Source: an uncultured Peptococcaceae bacterium
GTDB lineage: Bacteria > Bacillota > Peptococcia > Peptococcales > Peptococcaceae
Direction of reading: 5' to 3'
Assembly: GCA_900553245.1 (NCBI GenBank)
Contig: USCP01000017.1
Location: 1 to 17,626, forward strand
DNA length: 17,626 bases
Of this stretch, positions 1-6,278 are shown in pieces. The notes under the pieces are model-generated. The model was not told the DNA's origin, made no database searches, and saw only the letters and a list, made by a program, of their open reading frames with translations. The first letter of the stretch is position 1, and each line of letters begins with the position of its first letter. A program made the translations under genes and the position numbers.

Positions 1-153
1 GGGTTTGCGGTGCATTATTACAATCAAGCGGCAGCGCCCTGCTCATTGGCTGAGGAAATTCATAGTGTGCGTGTGGTTTTGAGCGGCAAAACAAAAGAAG
101 GGCGTTTGGTACAGTGTGCGCGACATATTCCGTTGACAACGACCTATGAATAG
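1..153 (+). CDS. C-terminal fragment of a minor-pilin-like protein (PilW/GspJ-type)
   Basis: An open frame runs from the first base of the window to a TAG at 151-153, giving the last 50 residues of a protein whose start lies outside. The visible tail contains the pattern IHSVRVVLSG followed by a polar turn and a final beta strand (ARHIPLTT). This resembles the C-terminal pattern of prepilin-like PilW/GspJ proteins, where an 'I..V.V.L' strand is followed by a last strand. The stop is 9 bases before the start of the next gene, whose ribosome binding site overlaps it, so the two are almost certainly co-transcribed. The pilin assignment rests on a short tail and on the neighbours, which look like pilus assembly genes. 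The existence of the reading frame is much more certain than the function. Confidence 0.55.
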   Translation, partial: GFAVHYYNQAAAPCSLAEEIHSVRVVLSGKTKEGRLVQCARHIPLTTTYE

Positions 154-162
154 GAGGTTGGC

Positions 163-1293
163 ATGCAAACAATCATATTTTATGAAGATTTAGATCCGAC
201 ACGGATGGCGGTCGTTGCTTTTGATGAGAGTCGTTTTCTGTGGCGAGAAAATGTATTAAAGCAAAATCTTGAAACATGGCTGAAGGAAGTCTTTAAAAGC
301 GGACGCATTGAAAAAGCGGCAGCCTTTTTTGCTGCACTTCCGGAGACAGCAGTAGGGCGGTGTATGATTCAAGTACCGGCCCAGGGGCGTCCTCGTGAAC
401 GCCGAGCCATGGCAGAAAATGCCTTGATGATTGTCTTAAATGAACGCGTAGCCTTGCTGAGAACTGTGTCGTATGAAAAGGGGCAAACCGGTCAAGAGGA
501 GTGGGCAGTCAGTGGTGTAAAAAAATCAGTCTATCAGAGTTGGCAAGGCTACTTTGGCAGCCTAAGCAGGCGGATTCGCTGGTTGTCGGCGGTGGATTGC
601 ATGTTGGCTTTTAGCGAAGTGCCCCTAGAAGACGGCATGCACAGCATAGAAGCCCCACTTTGGAGCGCAGTCTTTGCAATAAAAAATAATCTGGTCGTTT
701 ACGGTGCCGCAGCAGAGGGAAGAGTACTCACTACGCTGCAAATGCGTGTGTTTGAAGAAACGCAGGAACTTGGCATTTCATCGTCCTGTACACCCATTGA
801 TCGAGAAAACGGGGCGGCTCTCAATCAAGGACGGTTGGCAGCCGGCACCTTTAACAAAACGCGCTATGCCTACGCAGGAAGGGCGCGAACGGACCGCACC
901 CTTTTGGCATTGCTCCTGGGCTGTGTGGTGTTACCGGGACTCCTATGGATAGGATTACAGATGCGTCCGATGCCGGTAGAAACCAATCAAGAAGAAGGGA
1001 CAACGATTCCGGCGGTGGTGACAAAAAGTCAATACAGCACCTTAATGGAAGGCGCCTACCAAGCCAAGAGCGAGCGCATCACAATTTTGAGTCAAGAAGC
1101 GTCAGCGGATGCCCTGGCCGTTCATGGGCGCTGCAGCGAGGTCCTCGACCTAGCGGATTATATGAGAAACCTTCATGAAGCGGACACTTCCTTGCATCCT
1201 CTTTTATTGGATTTGGCGAAGAAAAGCGAAAAGGATCGCTATTATTATGAATTTGTGGTAGAGATTTCCTTAGAAGGGAGGGAGACGCCATGA
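163..1293 (+). CDS. Bitopic pilus/secretion assembly protein, PilM-PilN-like (GspL-like)
   Basis: This 376-residue protein has a roughly 240-residue cytoplasmic N-terminal part, a single membrane helix near residues 244-263 (LLALLLGCVVLPGLLWIGL) and an outside domain of about 110 residues. The order matches GspL of type II secretion, or PilM joined to PilN in type IV pili. A segment near residues 75-95 (RERRAMAENALMIVLNE) and another near 137-152 (RIRWLSAVDCMLAFSEV) look like the helices that PilM/GspL proteins carry in their actin-like fold. The outside part ends in a ferredoxin-like pattern typical of PilN. The start is supported by AGGAGG at 152-157, and the stop overlaps the next start in an ATGA. 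Such proteins couple the inner ring and ATPase to the pilus platform. Sequence similarity is weak, so the assignment rests on topology and context. Confidence 0.6.
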   Translation: MQTIIFYEDLDPTRMAVVAFDESRFLWRENVLKQNLETWLKEVFKSGRIEKAAAFFAALPETAVGRCMIQVPAQGRPRERRAMAENALMIVLNERVALLRTVSYEKGQTGQEEWAVSGVKKSVYQSWQGYFGSLSRRIRWLSAVDCMLAFSEVPLEDGMHSIEAPLWSAVFAIKNNLVVYGAAAEGRVLTTLQMRVFEETQELGISSSCTPIDRENGAALNQGRLAAGTFNKTRYAYAGRARTDRTLLALLLGCVVLPGLLWIGLQMRPMPVETNQEEGTTIPAVVTKSQYSTLMEGAYQAKSERITILSQEASADALAVHGRCSEVLDLADYMRNLHEADTSLHPLLLDLAKKSEKDRYYYEFVVEISLEGRETP

Positions 1294-1676
1294 CGCTGCG
1301 CAAAGGCTATCTCTATGCGCTGATTTTGGCATTAGGCCTATTGGGGTGGACGGAGGTCTGGGATGCATGGCACATGCCACCGAAGGAAGAAACTGTGCAA
1401 ATGGAAGCCCCTCTTAGTGGGGAAACCCCGTGGGAAAGCGCGGACGCTGTTTACGAATGTGCCATGAAGGCACAAGAGCTGAAGGTGCAAGTGGTTTCTA
1501 TGCATGTCGCCAAGGATACCCTTCAAGGTAGCTTGAATGTCGCTGGGGCGCGCGAACAGCTGCAAACATTCTATAAATGGTTGGAAAGTGAGGGGCGTTT
1601 CCGACAGATTCTTTCTATTCAATTTAAAACGGCTGATGATGCACAAAGCACCCTCAGTGTGAGCTATCAATTATAA
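1290..1676 (+). CDS. Small membrane-anchored PilO/GspM-like protein
   Basis: This is a 128-residue protein with an N-terminal membrane helix at about residues 8-26 (LYALILALGLLGWTEVW), a Pro/Glu-rich linker, and a C-terminal domain of about 80 residues. That domain holds a helix (AREQLQTFYKWLES) followed by a strand pair ending in TLSVSYQL. A helix-strand-strand outside domain after one membrane helix is the plan of PilO and GspM, which pair with PilN and GspL respectively. Here the preceding gene supplies that partner and the two genes overlap by four bases (ATGA), so translation is probably coupled. It is shorter than usual PilO (about 200 residues) because the coiled coil between the membrane and the outside domain is largely missing. 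A GGGAGGGAG ribosome binding site lies just upstream. Confidence 0.55.
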   Translation: MTLRKGYLYALILALGLLGWTEVWDAWHMPPKEETVQMEAPLSGETPWESADAVYECAMKAQELKVQVVSMHVAKDTLQGSLNVAGAREQLQTFYKWLESEGRFRQILSIQFKTADDAQSTLSVSYQL

Positions 1677-1692
1677 GGAAGGGAGGGAGCGT

Positions 1693-2604
1693 ATGAAGCG
1701 ACGTGGTAATATGCTTGTGATGACCCTGGTCGCTTGCGCTCTCTTAGCGATGGTGCTGGTGGCGGGGTTGGAGGTGGCGAGCTTGACAAAGGCGACCTCG
1801 CGCAATCAATTGGCTTCGGTAAAATTGGAGCAGCTTCATCGCAGTGCCCTTCAGGATGGGATGCGCCTGTTGAATAAAAATGGTGAGCCGGTTACGGTGG
1901 CACATGTCATTCTCTCGGATACGCCCCTGGCGGGACAGACGCGACGTCTTTCTGTGAAAGAGGTGCGGCCGCGAAGTATTGTACTCTATTCGGAAGCAAG
2001 ATTAGACGATGGCAGTGCGCGTTTTCATAGCGTAGAGCTTCTGGCACTTCCGAGAGAAGCGCGCTTGGGGTTTAAAATGCCCTCACGCGCGCTCTTTTTT
2101 GGTGGCATGGAAAAGGATGTGAGCAATCGTTGGCTCAGTAATCACAAAGCAGAGGATATTGTCTGTTTGTGTGACGGTGGCGTATCCGTTGGCGGCGGAA
2201 AACCACCTCAGGTGCGCCTGCAAGGGAGCTTGCTTTTGACCGGATGGGCCCATGAAAACGTGGCTGCGACCCTTCAAACTCCGCTACAGGTGAAAGGCAA
2301 TGTGGTTGCCACTGGGAATCTCTCTCTCAGGCATGATTTAAGTTGCGAAACCGCGTGGATTGATGGTACACTGACAATCGACGAGGGCATTAAATTAGAA
2401 GCAAAGAAGGTCTATCTTGCACAAGATGCGCCACTTGATATCTTAAAGCGGATCAAGGGCACCATCTATATGCCACATCCACCGACGGCTGACAATGATG
2501 AGGATGAAGCCTTGCTACAAGGCCTTGATATTGAAACCCTGCCGGAGGATGCCAATCCCGAGACCGACCGAAGATTTTATTTGATGCTCCAACAATTGGA
2601 TTAA
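1693..2604 (+). CDS. PilX/GspK-like prepilin with beta-solenoid-like C-terminal half
   Basis: The N-terminus KRRG followed by NMLVMTLVACALLAMVLVAG is a short basic leader plus one hydrophobic helix, as in PilX/GspK-type minor prepilins. A prepilin peptidase cut after Gly5 is plausible. The Glu usually found at mature position 5 is absent (Met here), which is also true of GspK-type tip subunits. After a helix to about residue 60 and a beta-rich region, residues of about 160-250 show short hydrophobic strands separated by Gly and polar turns (VRLQGSLLLTG, LQVKGNVVATGNLSL, AWIDGTLTIDEGIKL), a spacing like a bactofilin or pectate-lyase solenoid. The acidic tail has no further recognisable domain. 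It is the last gene of the pilus operon, 16 bases after the previous stop, with a GGAGGGAG site. Confidence 0.5.
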   Translation: MKRRGNMLVMTLVACALLAMVLVAGLEVASLTKATSRNQLASVKLEQLHRSALQDGMRLLNKNGEPVTVAHVILSDTPLAGQTRRLSVKEVRPRSIVLYSEARLDDGSARFHSVELLALPREARLGFKMPSRALFFGGMEKDVSNRWLSNHKAEDIVCLCDGGVSVGGGKPPQVRLQGSLLLTGWAHENVAATLQTPLQVKGNVVATGNLSLRHDLSCETAWIDGTLTIDEGIKLEAKKVYLAQDAPLDILKRIKGTIYMPHPPTADNDEDEALLQGLDIETLPEDANPETDRRFYLMLQQLD

Positions 2605-2620
2605 AGGAGGCTGTCAGTTG

Positions 2621-3703
2621 ATGCAATATGAAGCAAGATTAAAACGATTTCAGGCTTGGCTTGCGGACCAGGGGGATGCATACGACGCGATTTTGATCTC
2701 CGATCGTTCCAATATTCGCTATTTGAGCGGTTTTACCGGAACCTTCGCTTATCTCGTTATCAGTAAAAATAGAGCATTTATCTTAACGGATTCCCGTTAT
2801 ACGCTCCAAGCACGTCAACAGAGCACCTATTTTACATTGGTAAAATTAGAACGTTATACCCCACCGGCGAGCATTGCAAAACTGTGCGAACAACAAGATT
2901 GGTCGGTGCTGGCTTTTGAACGCAAGGCTTTGTCTTTTGATTTGTATGACAAGTTGAAATCTTACTTCGGGCGTGTCAACTTGATTCCGGTGGAAGGTGC
3001 CGTTGAAAAACTACGTGCCGTGAAGGATGCCGATGAAATCGAACTGATTCGTACCGCCGAACACATTGGCGATAAGGCCTTTGAACATGTACTTTCTATT
3101 TTGCGTCCGGGCATGACCGAACGTGAAGTGGCCTTTGAGCTTGAGCTTGCCATGCGCCGCGAAGGGGCGAGTGGACTCAGCTTTGAAACCATTGTGGCTT
3201 CCGGTGTGCGTTCTGCCATGCCGCATGGCGTTGCCAGTGATAAAGTGATTGAAAACGGCGACTTGGTTGTTTTTGACTTTGGCTGCGTGTACCAAGGCTA
3301 TTGCTCCGATATGACCCGTACCATTGGTGTCGGCGAATTGAGTGAGGCCCAAAAGGACCTCTACAATCTCGTCTTAAAGGCGCAAACCTCTGCCCTCAAA
3401 ATGGCAAAGGCCGGCGTGGTCGGTGAAAAAATGCAGGACCACGTGCAAGCCATCTTTGATAAGGCAGGCTTTGGGAGTTACTTCGGCCATGGGCTCGGCC
3501 ACAGTGTTGGTTTAGATATTCATGAAGAGCCACGTTTTTCACGCAATGTCAAAGAAAAGATTCCGGCAGGCACCGTCATCAGCGTTGAACCGGGGCTTTA
3601 TGTACCGGGCATCGGCGGTGTTCGCATTGAAGATTTGATTGTTTTAACAGAGGGTGGCCACGAAAATCTTGCAACCTCACCAAAATCACTTCTCATCGTG
3701 TGA
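2621..3703 (+). CDS. Xaa-Pro aminopeptidase (M24B family)
   Basis: This metallopeptidase removes N-terminal residues that precede proline. With the ATG start it has 360 residues; the numbering below counts from a possible TTG at 2618. The N-terminal creatinase-like domain covers about 5-130 (SNIRYLSGFTG is typical) and the pita-bread catalytic domain about 138-355. All five metal ligands can be read: Asp220 (VVFDFG), Asp231 (CSDMTRT), His295 (HGLGHSVG), Glu324 (SVEPGLY) and Glu338 (VRIEDL). His291 and His302 are the usual supporting histidines. AAAGGAGG at 2603-2610 lies 10 bases from the ATG and 7 from the TTG, so the start is uncertain by one codon. The stop of the pilus gene overlaps the ribosome site, suggesting co-transcription. 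The neighbour efp deals with proline-rich peptides, and the pairing is common in Firmicutes. Confidence 0.93.
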   Translation: MQYEARLKRFQAWLADQGDAYDAILISDRSNIRYLSGFTGTFAYLVISKNRAFILTDSRYTLQARQQSTYFTLVKLERYTPPASIAKLCEQQDWSVLAFERKALSFDLYDKLKSYFGRVNLIPVEGAVEKLRAVKDADEIELIRTAEHIGDKAFEHVLSILRPGMTEREVAFELELAMRREGASGLSFETIVASGVRSAMPHGVASDKVIENGDLVVFDFGCVYQGYCSDMTRTIGVGELSEAQKDLYNLVLKAQTSALKMAKAGVVGEKMQDHVQAIFDKAGFGSYFGHGLGHSVGLDIHEEPRFSRNVKEKIPAGTVISVEPGLYVPGIGGVRIEDLIVLTEGGHENLATSPKSLLIV

Positions 3704-3717
3704 TTGGTAGGGAAATA

Positions 3718-3746
3718 TTGATAAATTTCACCACCTACTGTATAAT
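3718..3746 (+). promoter_or_regulatory. Sigma-A-type promoter of efp
   Basis: TTGATA at 3718-3723 and a perfect TATAAT at 3741-3746 are separated by exactly 17 bases, the optimal spacing for a housekeeping promoter. Transcription would begin near 3753, leaving a leader of about 30 bases that contains only the AGGAGGAG ribosome site at 3767-3774. This gives efp independent, strong expression from the pepP end of the upstream operon. Confidence 0.85.
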
Positions 3747-3782
3747 AAATTAGATGTTATTTTATTAGGAGGAGTTTAGCGC

Positions 3783-4340
3783 ATGATTTCATCCAACGAT
3801 TTTAGAACAGGGACCACCATCGAATATAACGGTGCGCCTTGTCAAGTACTTGAATTTCAACACGTAAAACCAGGTAAAGGTGCTGCTTTCGTACGTACCA
3901 AATTAAAAAACTTAAAGAACGGTTCTACCACTGAATTAACCTTCCGTGGTGGTGAAAAATTGCCAAAGGCAACCATCGACCGTAGCATGATGCAATATCT
4001 TTATTTCGATGGTGAATACTATGTATTCATGGACAACAACACCTACGATCAAGTTAGCCTCAGTGCTGACCAACTCGATGGCGGTGAAAAATTCCTCAAG
4101 GAAAACATGGATTGCCAAATCAACAGCTACAAGGGTGAAGTTCTTGGCGTAGAATTGCCAAACACTGTTGAACTTGAAGTTACCGAAACCGAACCAGGGA
4201 TTAAGGGTGACACCCAATCCGGCGGTACCAAGCCAGCAACCATGGAAACCGGCGTTGTTGTTAACGTTCCATTCTTCGTAAACACCGGTGACGTTCTTCG
4301 TATCGATACTCGTACCGGTCAATACATCGAAAGAGCATAA
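3783..4340 (+). CDS. efp: Translation elongation factor P
   Basis: EF-P binds between the P and E sites of stalled ribosomes and speeds peptide bond formation at consecutive prolines. The 185-residue length is normal. The N-terminal KOW-like domain (about 1-65) carries the loop HVKPGKGAAFVR with Lys32 at the tip, the residue that is post-translationally modified in many bacteria. The middle and C-terminal OB domains follow, ending in the conserved NVPFFVNTGDVLRIDTRTGQYIER-type signature (written here as a motif; residues about 160-184). A perfect-looking promoter and an AGGAGGAG site 8 bases from the ATG support high expression, and so does the biased codon use (many ATC, ACC and AAC codons). 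No lysine-modifying enzyme gene of the EpmA/EpmB type is seen nearby. Confidence 0.98.
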   Translation: MISSNDFRTGTTIEYNGAPCQVLEFQHVKPGKGAAFVRTKLKNLKNGSTTELTFRGGEKLPKATIDRSMMQYLYFDGEYYVFMDNNTYDQVSLSADQLDGGEKFLKENMDCQINSYKGEVLGVELPNTVELEVTETEPGIKGDTQSGGTKPATMETGVVVNVPFFVNTGDVLRIDTRTGQYIERA

Positions 4341-4374
4341 GTTCTGCACAAAGTGCCGAAAGGGGTTTCAAAAA

Positions 4375-4815
4375 ATGGATTTATCACAACACGCAGCATA
4401 TTTGAAAGGTTTAGCAGAAGGTAAAGGTTTAACAAAAGACGAATTTAAAGGTGACTTTGTGAAGGCGCTTTTGGATTGCCTGAACGATATGGCAGAAGAA
4501 ATCGAATCACTCGAAGAATATGTTCATGAGCTGACTGAATATGCAGAAGCCATTGATGAAGACCTTGGCGATGTTGAAGACATGATCTTCGATGAATTTG
4601 ATGATGAAGAAGACTATGGTGAAGACGATGAGTTGTTCGTTGAAACCGAATGCCCGGTTTGCGGCGAAACCATCGGTTACTATCATGGTGTCTATGATGA
4701 ACCAATCGAAGTGCTTTGCCCAAATTGTGACGCAGTTGTTGCAGTATTAGGCGATGACTACGAAGAAGTGGAAGATGACGAAATCGTCCTCGAAGAAGAG
4801 TTGGACGAAGACTAA
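4375..4815 (+). CDS. Acidic zinc-ribbon protein (CD1247-like), function unknown
   Basis: This 146-residue protein is strongly acidic. Residues 1-60 form helices (HAAYLKGLAEGKGL, then a Leu/Glu-rich helix), followed by an Asp/Glu-rich linker at about 61-88. Two CxxC pairs, C93/C96 (ECPVCG) and C115/C118 (LCPNCD), make a single zinc ribbon. A Glu/Asp tail closes the protein. Clostridia carry a conserved family with this plan, often named after C. difficile CD1247 and sometimes mislabelled as an AraC-type regulator. I see no DNA-binding helix-turn-helix here. The chosen ATG has a GAAAGGGG site 8-9 bases upstream; the frame is open further upstream, but only inside efp. It lies 34 bases after efp with no terminator between, so it is probably co-transcribed with efp. 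The charge could suit binding to ribosomes or RNA polymerase, but that is a guess. Confidence 0.85.
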   Translation: MDLSQHAAYLKGLAEGKGLTKDEFKGDFVKALLDCLNDMAEEIESLEEYVHELTEYAEAIDEDLGDVEDMIFDEFDDEEDYGEDDELFVETECPVCGETIGYYHGVYDEPIEVLCPNCDAVVAVLGDDYEEVEDDEIVLEEELDED

Positions 4816-4886
4816 TTCCGGCGCTGGGTGAAGGTCGGCGTGCCGTCATATAGTGTAGGAATAACATTTTCTGTTTAAGGATGAAG

Positions 4887-4918
4887 AGCCTTTGTCTGTG
4901 ATGGGCAAAGGCTTTTTT
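4887..4918 (+). terminator. Rho-independent terminator after the efp operon
   Basis: AGCCTTTG (4887-4894) pairs with CAAAGGCT (4906-4913) across an 11-base loop, and a run of six T follows (4913-4918). It closes the efp and zinc-ribbon transcript and lies directly before the next gene. Confidence 0.85.
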
Positions 4919-4922
4919 GAAT

Positions 4923-4928
4923 TATAAT
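4923..4928 (+). promoter_or_regulatory. Possible -10 element for the regulator-dnaE unit
   Basis: A perfect TATAAT sits four bases after the terminator's T run, and 27 bases before the next start codon. No good -35 is found 16-18 bases upstream, where the terminator stem lies. If used, the promoter would give a very short leader that contains just the ribosome site at 4942-4949. Confidence 0.35.
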
Positions 4929-4955
4929 CTAAGATTTCGACAAAGGAGGCGTGTC

Positions 4956-6263
4956 ATGCAAAAGACGAAACATGAGATCGTCATTGAATATATCGAAAGC
5001 TTGGAAGTTGGCGAAAAGGTTTCTGTGCGACAGCTGGCGCGACAAATGAATATCAGTGAGGGGACGGTGTACCGTGCCATCAAGGAAGCGGAAAACCAAG
5101 GCTTGGTATCTTCCATTCCAAAGGTGGGCACCATTCGTATTGAACAAGTGAAGGAACGTTCCATCGACACCTTGACCTATCGCGAATTGGCAAACATCGT
5201 TGAAGGGAAACTTTTGCATGGTGCGGATAAGGCGGATATTGCGCCGAAGGCATTCTTCGTAGCGAGCAATTTGGAGCATCTGCGTGAACGTAACCCTCGC
5301 CCGTCCACGATGATTATTGGCGAGTATGATAAAGATATGCTGGCTTATGCTTGCGAGCATGAATTGCCGGCGATGCTTACAGGGGGCAGTGGGATTGCTG
5401 TTCAAAATAAGCTCCAGGATCTTCCGGACAATATTATTATCATTGCAACGCCATACGATATTTTTGATGCGATTATCGCCATCAACCAAGCAATTGTTGA
5501 ACGCGTGCAAGAGCGTGAGCTTGTGACGGTATCGGATATTATGACCACGGACCCTTATGTACTAAAAAGCTACGACAGTGTGGAAGACTGGAATGAATTG
5601 TGCTTGCAAACCGGCCACCGAGGCTTCCCAATTGTCAATGCGGAAGGCTATCTGGAAGGGATGGTAACCGCCTATGATGTGACCGGTGTCAGCCAAGTGA
5701 CTTTGATGGATGAGGTGATGACACCAAATCCGGTGGTGGTACACGCGGATACCTTAGTAAGCTATCTGGGTCGCTTGTTGGTATTGGAACAAGTGGAACT
5801 TGTGCCGGTTGTAGATAACGACAATCGTTTGATTGGCGTGGTTGGCCTAAAAGATTTTATCGAAGCCCAGCAAACCATGCAAAAGCAACCTCATTTGGGG
5901 GATACCTCCGATAATATTGTGATGAGTGGATTTTCTGTGGTGGCGCGTGAACCGGATGTGATTTTATCCGGACGTATTATTCCGTATGTATTGGATGAAT
6001 ACGGCACGCTGAGTATTGGGACTGTTGACATTTACAGCTCCAATGCCGCGGTGATTGCTATGCGCGTCGTGAAGAATCTCCTTGCACAGGTTTACCAAAT
6101 TCACACACGTATTTACAGTGAAGTCGGCGCCGATGAAGAAATATACATCATGCCGCTTTTATCCGAATTTAATGGGCAGCATCATGCTTCCGTTCGTATC
6201 GAAACGGTGGACGGACGCTTGGTGGCCATCAGTGAAATTGATTTATTTATCAGAGAAGCATAA
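4956..6263 (+). CDS. HTH-DRTGG-CBS-hotdog regulator (YtoI/SpxR-like)
   Basis: This is a 435-residue four-part protein. A winged helix-turn-helix covers residues 1-62 (VSVRQLARQMNISEGTVYRA). A DRTGG domain covers about 72-185 (AMLTGGSG). Two CBS motifs lie at about 194-245 (DIMTTDPYVLKSYDSV) and 253-305 (EVMTPNPVVVHADTLV). A C-terminal hotdog (MaoC-like) domain covers about 315-435. The order is that of B. subtilis YtoI and of pneumococcal SpxR, a CBS-hotdog regulator of pyruvate oxidase expression. CBS pairs usually bind adenine nucleotides and hotdog domains acyl-CoA-like ligands, so a sensor of energy or acetyl-CoA state is a reasonable inference. The ATG at 4956 is chosen because AAAGGAGG ends 6 bases before it; the frame is open further upstream. 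dnaE starts 15 bases after its stop, which implies co-transcription. Confidence 0.92.
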   Translation: MQKTKHEIVIEYIESLEVGEKVSVRQLARQMNISEGTVYRAIKEAENQGLVSSIPKVGTIRIEQVKERSIDTLTYRELANIVEGKLLHGADKADIAPKAFFVASNLEHLRERNPRPSTMIIGEYDKDMLAYACEHELPAMLTGGSGIAVQNKLQDLPDNIIIIATPYDIFDAIIAINQAIVERVQERELVTVSDIMTTDPYVLKSYDSVEDWNELCLQTGHRGFPIVNAEGYLEGMVTAYDVTGVSQVTLMDEVMTPNPVVVHADTLVSYLGRLLVLEQVELVPVVDNDNRLIGVVGLKDFIEAQQTMQKQPHLGDTSDNIVMSGFSVVAREPDVILSGRIIPYVLDEYGTLSIGTVDIYSSNAAVIAMRVVKNLLAQVYQIHTRIYSEVGADEEIYIMPLLSEFNGQHHASVRIETVDGRLVAISEIDLFIREA

Positions 6264-6278
6264 GCAAAGGATTTTTCA

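Noticed and set aside
4288..4374. Upstream extension of the zinc-ribbon protein into efp
   Set aside because: The extra 29 residues lie in another frame of the efp coding end and lack a ribosome site; the ATG at 4375 has one.
4929..5510. Minus-strand open frame of 193 codons within the regulator gene
   Set aside because: It is antisense to the clear HTH-DRTGG domains, without a ribosome site or known motifs.
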